Made by a program: the position numbers and the translations under genes | The notes under the pieces: model-generated | The model's input: the letters and a program-made list of their open reading frames with translations, nothing else | What the model was told of the DNA's origin: nothing | Database searches by the model: none | Part shown: in pieces, positions 14,236-21,853 of the stretch | Layout of the letters: each line of letters begins with the position of its first letter | Numbering within the stretch: the stretch's first letter is position 1 | From: a virus | Virus record (IMG/VR): IMGVR_UViG_3300042317_001400 | Span: 1 to 50,234 of that record | Reading direction: 5' to 3' (one strand) | DNA: 50,234 nt

Positions 14236-15272
14236 AATCTGGATGGAACTCCAATGTCAAAGGTGGTGCGGGAACGTTGCATGGCGGAGCGCATCAGGTC
14301 GTCCGAGGCCTCATTGGGGTCGCCGTAGTCTAGCTTGCCAGCGTACGCATTGAGGCCACACTCTTCAAGTTCTGAGGCTACTAGTGCCGCTTTACCATAA
14401 GCGCCCTTATCTGTTGCATGTTTGGGTCCGTCAAACAACACGCAAATTTCAGAAGGTTCCAATGCAATGATCTTACCCAGTTGGCTTTGCAGCCAATGCT
14501 CGTCGGGCTTGGGGTGTCCAACCGAGGTGCCGAGCAGTCCGAGAGCGTAGTGCTGGTCTCCAAACTCCCTGCGAACGAAATCATGGGCAGAAATGCGGTC
14601 CAGCCCACCCTCTACAAGCGTCATGCTACCACCGATGACGGCATCATCCACGCCGTACAACCAGTAGGACTTGCCCATCTCCACCTCGTCCTTGTACGGG
14701 TTCTTCTTCGGTGGTAGGTCATCCCGGACGGCTCGCGCCTGCCAGTACACTAGCTCATCATCCTCGTAGACGGGGAAGATGCAGTACCCGGCCAATCGCC
14801 CCTCTACAGCGTACATGATTCGTGCCTGCAGGATTTGCTCCATGGTCAGGCGCTTGTCGAGCATGTTTTGAATGAACGGGGTGGCGGCGACGTCGTCTTC
14901 CTGGATGAACCGGCACCCGCGTGGCAGCTCAATGCGTTGTTGCTTATACTCTGGCGGCTTCTCCAACGCGTCTCGCTCCGCCCAGAACTCGCGCGGGTTG
15001 GCTCGGATGACCGAGGCGACATACGGGGTCTCGATGTTGCGCCTGGCCAGCCACTGGTGAATGTTTTTTAAACCGGCTCCGCAGCGCACACAGAATCCGA
15101 CATTCTTCTTGAAATTCAGGCCGAGGTGACCAGCAGCTGACTTTCCGCTGCCGTCCGCTCCCATTCCTCGGTGAACACAAAACGGGCAGGCAATTTGTAC
15201 CTCGCCGTTCGGTCCGATGAAGGCTACGCTGAACGTACTGCGTAGCTGCTGGAGGAGCAGGTCGCTAATCAT
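14232..15272 (-). CDS. DNA primase (DnaG/gp61 type)
   Basis: This 346-residue primase has an N-terminal zinc-binding domain, CPFC at 29-32 and CVRC at 61-64. A TOPRIM core follows, with the glutamate motif TLVEGGLDRISA near residue 205 and the Asp motif VLFDGPKHATD near 285. It should make RNA primers for lagging-strand synthesis with the gp41-like helicase. ATG 15272 overlaps the previous stop as ATGA; a longer open frame upstream lies inside that neighbour. Confidence 0.85.
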   Translation of the reverse strand: MISDLLLQQLRSTFSVAFIGPNGEVQIACPFCVHRGMGADGSGKSAAGHLGLNFKKNVGFCVRCGAGLKNIHQWLARRNIETPYVASVIRANPREFWAERDALEKPPEYKQQRIELPRGCRFIQEDDVAATPFIQNMLDKRLTMEQILQARIMYAVEGRLAGYCIFPVYEDDELVYWQARAVRDDLPPKKNPYKDEVEMGKSYWLYGVDDAVIGGSMTLVEGGLDRISAHDFVRREFGDQHYALGLLGTSVGHPKPDEHWLQSQLGKIIALEPSEICVLFDGPKHATDKGAYGKAALVASELEECGLNAYAGKLDYGDPNEASDDLMRSAMQRSRTTFDIGVPSRL

Positions 15273-15481
15273 CGGGCTTTCATAATTTGCCGCTGGATGA
15301 GAGCACATTCGTTGGCGAGGTAGTCCGCAAGGTCTTCGTCCGCGCAGACGGCGTGCGTGATGCCGTATAGGTTGTTTGGCGCGAGCCGGATCGCGTGGCG
15401 TTTCTCACCTTTGTTCTCGGCGATTTGTTGCGCGTAGGCCAGTGCTTCCGCGTCTGTCTTTGGGTATTCGGTGTAGCTCAT
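15269..15481 (-). CDS. Small early protein, first gene of the primase operon
   Basis: A 70-residue protein starting MSYTEYPKTDAEAL, helical and charged, with no family recognised. A promoter lies upstream (15513-15541). The ATG that would give a leaderless start (15506) opens only a four-codon frame, so this gene starts at the next ATG, 15481. It couples by 4 nt to primase. Confidence 0.65.
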   Translation of the reverse strand: MSYTEYPKTDAEALAYAQQIAENKGEKRHAIRLAPNNLYGITHAVCADEDLADYLANECALIQRQIMKAR

Positions 15482-15491
15482 GGGGTCGAAT

Positions 15492-15506
15492 CTAGTGGGC
15501 TGACAT
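15492..15506 (-). other. Four-codon mini-frame at the leaderless start position
   Basis: ATG 15506 lies 6 nt after the -10, exactly where other genes start, but encodes only MSAH then TAG. The true gene starts 11 nt after the stop. It may be a leader that modulates or re-initiates translation. Confidence 0.4.
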
Positions 15507-15512
15507 GTGGGT

Positions 15513-15541
15513 ACGTTAGCACACCGCCGCAAGCTTGTCAA
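15513..15541 (-). promoter_or_regulatory. Sigma70-type promoter of the primase operon
   Basis: TTGACA (15541-15536), 17 bp, TGC then TAACGT (15518-15513). The sequence after the -10, ACCCACATG, is almost the same as after the promoter at 48539-48567 (TCCCACATC). Confidence 0.85.
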
Positions 15542-15565
15542 GTCCTGCCTTTCCACCCGAATACA

Positions 15566-15597
15566 GAAGCGGCGCACCGTCTCTGATGCGCCGCTTC
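15566..15597 (-). terminator. Strong hairpin downstream of virion gene 15632-16240
   Basis: A perfect 11-bp stem, GAAGCGGCGCA (15566-15576) with TGCGCCGCTTC (15587-15597), and a 10-nt loop. It lies between a virion gene and the primase-operon promoter. No U-run follows on either strand, so termination is inferred from strength and position. Confidence 0.5.
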
Positions 15598-15631
15598 CTC
15601 CCCCGCCCAAGGGGCCAACAGTTGTCTGCGA

Positions 15632-16240
15632 TTACGCGCCGAGCACGTACTCGACGAACAGCGTGGCTTTACCAGCTGTGAGGGCCTCAACCGCCACGGT
15701 TGCCGTGATCAAGCGATCTTCAGTGACGCCGATCATGGTGGCAGCGAACAGTGCCGCTACCTCCACCTGCGTGTCATGGGCTGCATCCGCGCCGAGACTT
15801 GGAAATCCGGGCTTGCCTGCATGGATTCCGGCGTCGAACATGTTCGTAGCGTCGGAGATGGCGATGGCTGTGAGCAGGTCGCCCGCACTCTCCACCTTGA
15901 AGGCGATGGTAGCTGCATCGGTCGCCGAGGTGAACGTAGTGTTGACCTGATAGAAGAACCGCGTGACAACGGCGAGCGCCGGGATGGTGACGCCGAGTGT
16001 GTGAGCCGCGATGGTGCGCTTACCGGTGACGGCGGATGGATCGAAGACGGCCTGTGCAAGAAACTTTTCCGCCCCGCCGGAAGCGAGGAATCCAAGATCC
16101 TGTAGCGCCTGCCGCGCCGAGCGCGTACTAGCAGGTTGCAGCCCAGGTGTAGTGCCGAATGCTCCGAGCTTGCCCAGAATGGACTGCCCGAGCTTCGTAC
16201 CATCCTTGGTAGTGCTGATTTTGTTTGCGTTGACTGCCAT
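15632..16240 (-). CDS. Probable virion structural protein
   Basis: A 202-residue protein rich in Ala, Thr and Gly. It starts MAVNANKISTTKDGTK and has beta-rich repeats such as AGDLLTAIAISDATN and ATVAVEALTAGKATLFVEYVL. This composition is typical of phage tail-fibre or head-decoration proteins. I could not identify a family. It is last in a run of three small virion-type genes and is followed by a strong hairpin. Confidence 0.55.
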   Translation of the reverse strand: MAVNANKISTTKDGTKLGQSILGKLGAFGTTPGLQPASTRSARQALQDLGFLASGGAEKFLAQAVFDPSAVTGKRTIAAHTLGVTIPALAVVTRFFYQVNTTFTSATDAATIAFKVESAGDLLTAIAISDATNMFDAGIHAGKPGFPSLGADAAHDTQVEVAALFAATMIGVTEDRLITATVAVEALTAGKATLFVEYVLGA

Positions 16241-16294
16241 ATGATTGGTGCTTTATGCGAGTTCGAAGTTGCTTGTTGATTCGCCGAGGCGACC

Positions 16295-16783
16295 TTATTC
16301 CGGCCAACTTGCCGCAGAGTAGTCTGCAATTCCGTTGTCGTCGGTCGGCGCGGTGCCGTCCTTGCCGAATCCGGACTTGCCGATCTGCTCGATGGTGATG
16401 TTGCCCTGGTACTGCGCACCAGAGTACATGGCATCGAGGCGAAGTGCGCCACTGGACGTGGTGCCGTAGCCGGTGAGCTTGAGGTACTTCTTGGTCGGTG
16501 TGAGCGCGACCGTCTGTTGTCCGCCGGGCGCGACCGCGAGATAGGAACCGCCGGAGATGACAGCCCATGCGTCGGCGACGCCACGGTCGTCAGACGCCCA
16601 GACTTTGAAGTTCAGGATGCTAGCTGCCTTGGCCCCGGCGGGGATGTTGGCGCGCTCCATGAGCGACTGAACGAGGAGGCTGACTTTGCCGACCTTGGGC
16701 TCGACTGCGAGGATGCAAAGGTCTGCGACGTTGGCGACGCCCGAGGGCACCGCGAGTTGTCCGAGTTGGAGTATTCCGGCCAT
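16295..16783 (-). CDS. Probable virion structural protein
   Basis: A 162-residue protein starting MAGILQLGQLAVPSG, Gly/Ala/Val-rich and beta-type, with LRLDAMYSGAQYQGN and a C-terminal GKDGTAPTDDNG turn region. No family was recognised. Its composition and position next to the 15632 and 16796 genes suggest a tail or fibre accessory protein. Confidence 0.5.
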   Translation of the reverse strand: MAGILQLGQLAVPSGVANVADLCILAVEPKVGKVSLLVQSLMERANIPAGAKAASILNFKVWASDDRGVADAWAVISGGSYLAVAPGGQQTVALTPTKKYLKLTGYGTTSSGALRLDAMYSGAQYQGNITIEQIGKSGFGKDGTAPTDDNGIADYSAASWPE

Positions 16784-16795
16784 GTTAGTAGTAGT

Positions 16796-17077
16796 TTAGT
16801 GTTTGATCTGCGGTTTGATTGCGAACACGATGTTGATGGCGTCGCGGACCCTCAGCAACTGATACTGACACGTGATCTTGACCCTTTCGGCTAGTTCACG
16901 AAGCGCATCCATCGCTGCAAGTCCACCTTCCCGCCACTCCATCTGGTTCAGTGGTTGTACTCGGACCAGCAGCGCATCTTCAGCCTTGTTCCAATGCATG
17001 CCCACCACGGAATCCATCAGTCGGATGTCGCTGGTGAGAGCGCCTGTTACTTTGTCTGCGAATGCGTTACGGTCCAT
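16796..17077 (-). CDS. Hypothetical protein in the virion gene run
   Basis: A 93-residue protein from ATG 17077 (MDRNAFADKVTG) to 16796. It has a helical middle (AMDALRELAERVK) and no recognised family. A frame open 36 nt further upstream exists, but that start has no supporting signal. It is 12 nt from the next gene downstream. Confidence 0.55.
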   Translation of the reverse strand: MDRNAFADKVTGALTSDIRLMDSVVGMHWNKAEDALLVRVQPLNQMEWREGGLAAMDALRELAERVKITCQYQLLRVRDAINIVFAIKPQIKH

Positions 17078-17127
17078 TGAAGTAATACGTAACCATTTGT
17101 GCGCACACCACAAAGCCCGCCGAAACG

Positions 17128-17358
17128 TTAGGCGCAGTTTGCCAGCAGACGTTCAACCAACCGCTCCGTCTGCTGCTTCGCAGATGCCACCGTCACCCGG
17201 ATGTTGTTATCAACCGCCGGTTCCACGTTCCACGACCGGCCACCGAGTTTGGTGGTCTTCAGACCCTTGGCCAGCAGTTGGTAAAACCACGAATATGAAC
17301 TGGACGCGGGTGTCAGGACGTTTGGCTGCTTGGTTGAAAGCTGAAGCTTATCTGCCAT
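17128..17358 (-). CDS. Hypothetical small protein
   Basis: A 76-residue protein starting MADKLQLSTKQPN. The start at 17358 has a canonical Shine-Dalgarno (CAGGAG, 5 nt spacing) and overlaps the end of an upstream 35-codon gene. The end is helical (AKQQTERLVERLL). No family was recognised; it is probably part of the virion gene run. Confidence 0.6.
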   Translation of the reverse strand: MADKLQLSTKQPNVLTPASSSYSWFYQLLAKGLKTTKLGGRSWNVEPAVDNNIRVTVASAKQQTERLVERLLANCA

Positions 17359-17455
17359 GATGCTCCTGTTCCGCACTCCATCCGCATTGGTTCATCCGGA
17401 ATAATTGATCCATTTCTTCTGTTTCGGTTAGCACAGTGAAGGTGGATGGTGTCAT
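17348..17455 (-). CDS. Very small protein, 35 residues
   Basis: ATG 17455 opens MTPSTFTVLTETEEMDQLFRM and ends at TAA 17348-17350, overlapping the next gene by 11 bp and carrying its Shine-Dalgarno. Tight overlap and protein-like composition support it, but nothing identifies its function. Confidence 0.4.
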   Translation of the reverse strand: MTPSTFTVLTETEEMDQLFRMNQCGWSAEQEHHGR

Positions 17456-17484
17456 ATGCAGCGTATCGCACGCGTACCGGATAC

Positions 17485-18636
17485 CTACTCGTCGAGTTCG
17501 TCCGTATCCGGTGCGACCCCGTCCGGATACACCGGGCGATCCTCCAGTACCCCGGCGTGCTGGTTGGCACAGGTGTCGTCGTAGATTTCCTGCACACGTG
17601 CTACAGGAATTTTGAGCCGCCGAGACAGGTCTACCAGCCCGTTTGGTGTGACATCCTCCTTCATGTGCTCATGAATGAGCCTGATGGTGGAAATCTGTCG
17701 AACCTGCGTCGGCGATGGGAACTTCACCGTAATTCCAGCCAGTACGGCCATGAGCTTCTGCGTTGCAGCAATGCCAATGGTGTTGACGATGTCCGGCAGG
17801 AAGCTGAACTTGTACGCTGCCCGGAGAACGTCGGCTTCCCCGAGCGGACTGTCGTAGTGGTTGAGCACGCACTGCCGGACCGCGCCGAGGGACCAGTCTA
17901 GCAGGAACCGTGCATCATCTACCTTGACCGGATACGCCGTGACGATGGTGCGTAGCACCTGTTGGCGCTTATCATTGGCTCGACCACGCAGTATGAGGCC
18001 GACGCAATAACGGATGATCTCAATGATGATCGGCTCCTTCCACCTGGCTTCGAGCGCACCAACCTGCTTGCGAATCTCCTCCTTTGTCTCCTTATCAAAC
18101 CGCTCGTTGTAGTGGCACCCGTCGAACGCATCCAGCGGCGTCTGGTGCGCATGCTCGTAAAGGATACGATCTGACACTCGCTTCTCGGCGGTAATGTACG
18201 ACAGGGCCGCATTTCTACAACATGCACTTACGTACGAGTACAACGGTTTGGCCCCCGGTGATGGGTCCCAGTTCATGACCCACCCCTTGAAGTGCAGGAA
18301 CATGTTGTTCCGAATATCAGCAAACGGTGCGGACAGATGAAATTTGTGCGCCCGAATAACCGTGTCGATCAGATTACTGGTGTGTTCAATGATGCGCTGG
18401 TACGTTTTTGCAGTCTGGTGCTGCTGGTAGTGTCTGCACAGTGTGGACACGTAATCATTATCGAAGATGTGGTGTTTCTTCTTTTTGGCAGCGTCAATGT
18501 CGGCAACAGACTGTTCCGGCACGTCTGGGACGTCCTCGATAGATGGCGTACTTCCGGTAATATGCATAAAGGTTACCCGCAGGATCTGGTGTTCCTGAAG
18601 GATGACATCGACAACAGACATAAGGAACGGCAGCAT
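17485..18636 (-). CDS. Sigma-factor-like protein 2 (gp55-type candidate)
   Basis: A 383-residue protein. Residues ~100-165 match the order of sigma region 2: FADIRNNMFLHFKGWVMNWD, PLYSYVSACCRNAALSYI, TAEKRVSDR. Phage late sigma factors such as T4 gp55 show the same aromatic FxxYxxxxxRNA pattern. The remainder is helical, with a possible HTH at LVDLSRRLKIPVARVQEIY near residue 335, where sigma region 4 would be. ATG 18636 or ATG 18621 may be the start. It overlaps the divergent RuvC gene at its 5' end. It is the stronger of two sigma-like candidates. Confidence 0.55.
   Translation of the reverse strand: MLPFLMSVVDVILQEHQILRVTFMHITGSTPSIEDVPDVPEQSVADIDAAKKKKHHIFDNDYVSTLCRHYQQHQTAKTYQRIIEHTSNLIDTVIRAHKFHLSAPFADIRNNMFLHFKGWVMNWDPSPGAKPLYSYVSACCRNAALSYITAEKRVSDRILYEHAHQTPLDAFDGCHYNERFDKETKEEIRKQVGALEARWKEPIIIEIIRYCVGLILRGRANDKRQQVLRTIVTAYPVKVDDARFLLDWSLGAVRQCVLNHYDSPLGEADVLRAAYKFSFLPDIVNTIGIAATQKLMAVLAGITVKFPSPTQVRQISTIRLIHEHMKEDVTPNGLVDLSRRLKIPVARVQEIYDDTCANQHAGVLEDRPVYPDGVAPDTDELDE
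18589..18596 (+). promoter_or_regulatory. GTGTTCCT start-associated element
   Basis: GGTGTTCCT ends 5 nt before ATG 18602. The same GGTGTTCCT with 5-nt spacing is found before 30489. Confidence 0.5.
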
Positions 18637-19405
18637 TCATCCAGAGGTTCTAATAGCCCTCGACACAGCTACTCACACCGGGTGGGCTATCAAGCGGCTG
18701 GCGTCGGCCACTTCCGGGGCGGCAGACTTCTCCATCCGCACCAAGGCCACCAAAACCATGCACGCGGATCATCCGGGTCGCAGGTTCGCAATGTTCCATA
18801 GCTGGCTGAACGATCAGGTATCCGATCTGCTCGGAGCACGTTGCGTCATTGCGTATGAGGCTGTCGTGGGAGGTAGTTCTGCCGGTGGGAAGGTGTCATT
18901 GGTGCAGAAGGGGCTGGAGGCCATCCTGCTCATGATAGCTAGTGAACGCGGCATTCCCGTAATTTCTTTCGCACCAGCCACCATCAAAAAATTTGCTACC
19001 GGTGACGGAACGCTTAGCAAGGAAAGCAAGGCTATGGTTATTGAGCAGGTTCGCCAGCGGTTTCCGGAGCAGGAGTTCCTGCCACATGCGTGGACCAAGA
19101 ATGAACCATGGAACTGGAATGATAACCAGTGCGATGCACTTGCCCTGCTGGACTTGGCCTCGGCGGTGCTTGGACAGTCGAAGTCATTGGACCCGGCGGA
19201 GCTACTCGACACAGCCCACGAGCTAACCAAGCTCCGTTGGAATGAATACTGGAAGCAGCGCAAGAAGCTGCTCAAGCAGGCAAAGTTAACGAACCAAGGT
19301 GTAGCAGTCCAGAAGCTCACCGCTCTTGGCGGCTTCTTGGATGCGGGCCTCAGCCTGCGCAGTGGTCCACTGTCCGATGGCGTCGTAGCCAGCCTCGCTC
19401 CATAG
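18602..19405 (+). CDS. RuvC-like Holliday junction resolvase
   Basis: This 267-residue protein has the RNase H-type fold pattern of RuvC. It begins with strand one VLIALDTATHTGWAI with an acidic Asp near residue 21. IAYEAV carries the second acid, then FAPATIKKFATGDG and SKESKAMV. The last acid is in NQCDALALLDLA. It probably resolves branched replication intermediates before packaging, the job done by endonuclease VII in T4. It is a lone plus-strand gene. Its start overlaps the sigma-like gene and its last 120 bp overlap the convergent 19286 gene, suggesting the C-terminal ~40 residues are a late extension. Confidence 0.75.
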   Translation: MTSTTDIRNGSIHPEVLIALDTATHTGWAIKRLASATSGAADFSIRTKATKTMHADHPGRRFAMFHSWLNDQVSDLLGARCVIAYEAVVGGSSAGGKVSLVQKGLEAILLMIASERGIPVISFAPATIKKFATGDGTLSKESKAMVIEQVRQRFPEQEFLPHAWTKNEPWNWNDNQCDALALLDLASAVLGQSKSLDPAELLDTAHELTKLRWNEYWKQRKKLLKQAKLTNQGVAVQKLTALGGFLDAGLSLRSGPLSDGVVASLAP

Positions 19406-19522
19406 CACCAGCTGCTTTAGCATACCCTTACTGGTCATGCAAACGGTTTTCTTAGCCTCGTCATCCACGATGATCGGGGAGATGTTGGTGATGGTGATGA
19501 CGACAGGTGTTGTGAGTTTCAT
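19286..19522 (-). CDS. Hypothetical small protein
   Basis: A 78-residue protein starting MKLTTPVVITITNISPI, beta-strand rich then helical (TTAQAEARIQEAAK). No family was recognised. It is separated by 3 nt from the upstream collar gene and probably co-transcribed with it. It overlaps the 3' end of the RuvC-like gene on the other strand by 120 bp. Confidence 0.5.
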   Translation of the reverse strand: MKLTTPVVITITNISPIIVDDEAKKTVCMTSKGMLKQLVLWSEAGYDAIGQWTTAQAEARIQEAAKSGELLDCYTLVR

Positions 19523-19525
19523 AGT

Positions 19526-20281
19526 TTACCAGTGCCAGATTCTGGCGGTGCGAATGATGAAGAATACGCCCTTGGCTGGCGGCAGATTCTCGTGACCGTT
19601 TGAAAGCGTGGTGGCATCTGGAAGATTGACGCCCGTATCTACACCCGTATCTCCGAGGCTGTTGCCACCAAACCCTGCAAGGGCTGATCCGCCAAAGACG
19701 TAGTTAGATGGCGCACCCGTAGCGTCACCACCGCCTAGACCTATTCCGTAACACTGCTCCATGTGGACGTGCGCCGCAATATCGTTGGTGGTGAGCGTCA
19801 CTCGACCATTGCCGATGCTATCAGCACAGACAATGGTGCGCGGGCTTGCACCGTCGTTTGGTACGGTTCCAACGCCAATGAGCGTGCGACCAGCAGCATT
19901 TGGCGTTACCATGCCGTTCTGCGTCGACCCATCGCATAATAGGTAAAACGGCCCGGCGGAGTCCGTCACTGTAACATCCGATCCACCGTCCAATAGCTTG
20001 ATGAAGGCCTTGACTGCCGCCGAGTTGGTGGGGTTCGGGGTGCCGCCATAAACGGTTGGGTCGAACGGCAGGATGAGTCCGGGCGGGTGCGGGTGCCTGC
20101 GTGTCTTATTGATCAGCATGGCGATGGCCTTCTGCAAGGTATCTCCATCCACCGGCTTCTCTGCAAAGTCACCACCTGTGGCCTCCGTGGAAAACACCGG
20201 GAGGGTCGTCGTCTGCCCCATGAAGGCGCGGATCAAGGTTGCCAATCCTTCGGTTGCTAGTTTGTCTGATGTTGCTGGCAT
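19526..20281 (-). CDS. Tail-collar-domain fibre protein (gp12-like)
   Basis: A 251-residue protein. The middle has a tail-collar pattern: a proline turn LPFDPTVYGG, then FYLLCDGSTQNGMV and AGRTLIGVGT. A HVH metal-site-like motif (AAHVHMEQ) follows. The end, HENLPPAKGVFFIIRT, is the usual C-terminal strand of collar-domain fibres. Such proteins form short or side tail fibres that bind the host surface. The leader ACTAAGTATTACAC before the ATG is shared almost exactly with 31738. Confidence 0.7.
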   Translation of the reverse strand: MPATSDKLATEGLATLIRAFMGQTTTLPVFSTEATGGDFAEKPVDGDTLQKAIAMLINKTRRHPHPPGLILPFDPTVYGGTPNPTNSAAVKAFIKLLDGGSDVTVTDSAGPFYLLCDGSTQNGMVTPNAAGRTLIGVGTVPNDGASPRTIVCADSIGNGRVTLTTNDIAAHVHMEQCYGIGLGGGDATGAPSNYVFGGSALAGFGGNSLGDTGVDTGVNLPDATTLSNGHENLPPAKGVFFIIRTARIWHW

Positions 20282-20296
20282 GTGTAATACTTAGTT

Positions 20297-20659
20297 TCAG
20301 ACCATACGCCAATCGGGGCGGTGTTTATCGAGCCACGACTTGTGAAAGTGGACCCGCCAGACGTACCGCTCACCGACAATGTGAATCGGCACCTCTTCCT
20401 TGGGGAGGCGTTTCTTCTGCAGGTTATATCGGATGGCCTGTGGTGACTTGCGCTTTGCCACCAGCTTCATGAACCCAAGGTCCACCGGCTCCCCGTGCTG
20501 CATCAGACAGCTCTGCAGAACTTCCATAACGCCCCGGACCGCATCATTCGCCTGCTGGGCCGTAAACCCACTCGCTCGCAGGTGGGTAACGAACGGTTTG
20601 AAGTATCCGCGTCGACACTCAGAATGTGGAAGGTCTGCAATGGCGGAACGGCTAAACAT
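20297..20659 (-). CDS. HU/IHF-like DNA-binding protein candidate
   Basis: A 120-residue protein. Residues ~30-80 resemble the HU/IHF helical body and first strand: QQANDAVRGVMEVLQSCLMQ, then GEPVDLGFMKLVAKRK, with the basic arm at KRKSPQAIRYNL. The C-terminus adds a strand (RYVWRVHFHKSWL). The match is by pattern only. Phage HU-like proteins can be packaging or nucleoid proteins; here it lies beside the spike gene. A GCGTTCTT element ends 6 nt before the ATG. Confidence 0.45.
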   Translation of the reverse strand: MFSRSAIADLPHSECRRGYFKPFVTHLRASGFTAQQANDAVRGVMEVLQSCLMQHGEPVDLGFMKLVAKRKSPQAIRYNLQKKRLPKEEVPIHIVGERYVWRVHFHKSWLDKHRPDWRMV

Positions 20660-20665
20660 TGCAGT

Positions 20666-20673
20666 AAGAACGC
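20666..20673 (-). promoter_or_regulatory. GCGTTCTT variant start-associated element
   Basis: It ends 6 nt before ATG 20659. The same GCGTTCTT variant is at 26552-26559. Confidence 0.4.
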
Positions 20674-20688
20674 TCGAGCACCTGTCGA

Positions 20689-21852
20689 TTACGTTGATAC
20701 CGGGGTGGCAGTGGACTTGTCATCTCCACCGACCAGTTTGCTGGCTTCCCATGCCTTTACTGTGGCCGGAAGCCGTTGCGGGTTGGCCGGACCGCTGCCA
20801 ATAGTACCTGCATTAGTTACTGCCGTGGCCTCGCTGTTCCAATGAAGTTGGGAACCCTCGAATCGTCCCTTGCCTCCGGATATAACGTCAAGGATACCGG
20901 TGACGCGAATATCAAGCTTTCCGACCACGTCCAGAATAACGTGCTGTGGCTCCATGTGTAGCATTGACGACCCATCGGTTAAATGAACCACCTGCGCCGC
21001 TTGATCCAGCAGCAGGCGTTGACCACCGTACGTGGCAACATCTACCTGCTGGGTTGCATCATTCAGAGATGCATAGTGCCCAGCTGCCGTCCATGCTTGG
21101 ATCGCTCGTGCTCCAGAGGCATCTGATATGCGAAACTTGGCTCCACTAGGAGCAGCCACCTCGAATACCATTTGTTTATCATCAAATGTTAACCGCCACC
21201 CGTAATGCGTGTAAATCTGCACCTGTTCGTCCCGGCGGCTAATTGTGAGGCCGCGTGGCTTAGAGTCATTGATTCGGACGCCCAGCAGCGTTTCCAGGGT
21301 AAGCACGCCGACCTCACTGTTCAGCCACGTCGTGTTTTCGAACTGGTCGCCAATGCGGATGCGCTCCAGCCCCTTGCGATCATCCAACAGCATGTGCTTT
21401 TGAATAGGCGTGACGATGCCGAAGCAGTTTGGCGCATCATCCGGGTTAACATTCTTGTCGAGGCGGAGGCTGTCGGTGCTGCTGGTACGTTTCTCGCCAC
21501 CGAACCAGTTCGGCTTCTTGCCAGTGCCGCGCACAGTTTCATCGGTACCCCACCAGCCTCCGCTCCAGACGGGATATTCTGGATCACCGGCTTCGAATTC
21601 CACCCACACTGTCGCGTCCAGCGGTGGGATAGCAAACAGCCCACCCTGCTTCCACGATGAGGTTTTAGGAAGTGCCCACGGGAGGTTATCAACCGACACC
21701 CCGTCGTGGATGCTTACCACCCGGACACGCAGGCGTCCGCGCCGGGTGGCGTCGGTGCGCTGTTCCACGGTGCCCTTATACAGGCCGTAATACAGGTGCT
21801 TTTGCGGGTCGCGCAGCCAGTGCTCCGGACTTTGCTCTGGAGCTCCATCCAT
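20689..21852 (-). CDS. gp5-like baseplate spike protein
   Basis: A 387-residue protein. The N-terminal ~110 residues fit the gp5/VgrG OB-fold: YYGLYKGTVEQ, RGRLRVRVVSI, LPWALP and VWVEFEAGDPEYPVWSGGWWG, the last a highly typical signature. The middle and C-terminal part is beta-repeat rich (LTFDDKQMVFEVAAPSG, LLLDQAAQVVHLTDGSS, HVILDVVGKLDIRV) and probably forms the spike prism. The lysozyme domain of T4 gp5 is absent. The start at 21852 overlaps the previous stop region by one codon's length; longer open sequence upstream belongs to the neighbour. Confidence 0.75.
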   Translation of the reverse strand: MDGAPEQSPEHWLRDPQKHLYYGLYKGTVEQRTDATRRGRLRVRVVSIHDGVSVDNLPWALPKTSSWKQGGLFAIPPLDATVWVEFEAGDPEYPVWSGGWWGTDETVRGTGKKPNWFGGEKRTSSTDSLRLDKNVNPDDAPNCFGIVTPIQKHMLLDDRKGLERIRIGDQFENTTWLNSEVGVLTLETLLGVRINDSKPRGLTISRRDEQVQIYTHYGWRLTFDDKQMVFEVAAPSGAKFRISDASGARAIQAWTAAGHYASLNDATQQVDVATYGGQRLLLDQAAQVVHLTDGSSMLHMEPQHVILDVVGKLDIRVTGILDVISGGKGRFEGSQLHWNSEATAVTNAGTIGSGPANPQRLPATVKAWEASKLVGGDDKSTATPVST

Positions 21853-21853
21853 G

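Noticed and set aside
14226-14265. TTGACA with TTATGA 17 bp on, near the end of the primase gene (minus strand)
   Set aside because: The -10 is poor, and the ATG inside it belongs to the overlapping small gene; it lacks the TANNNT-N6-ATG layout of the accepted promoters.
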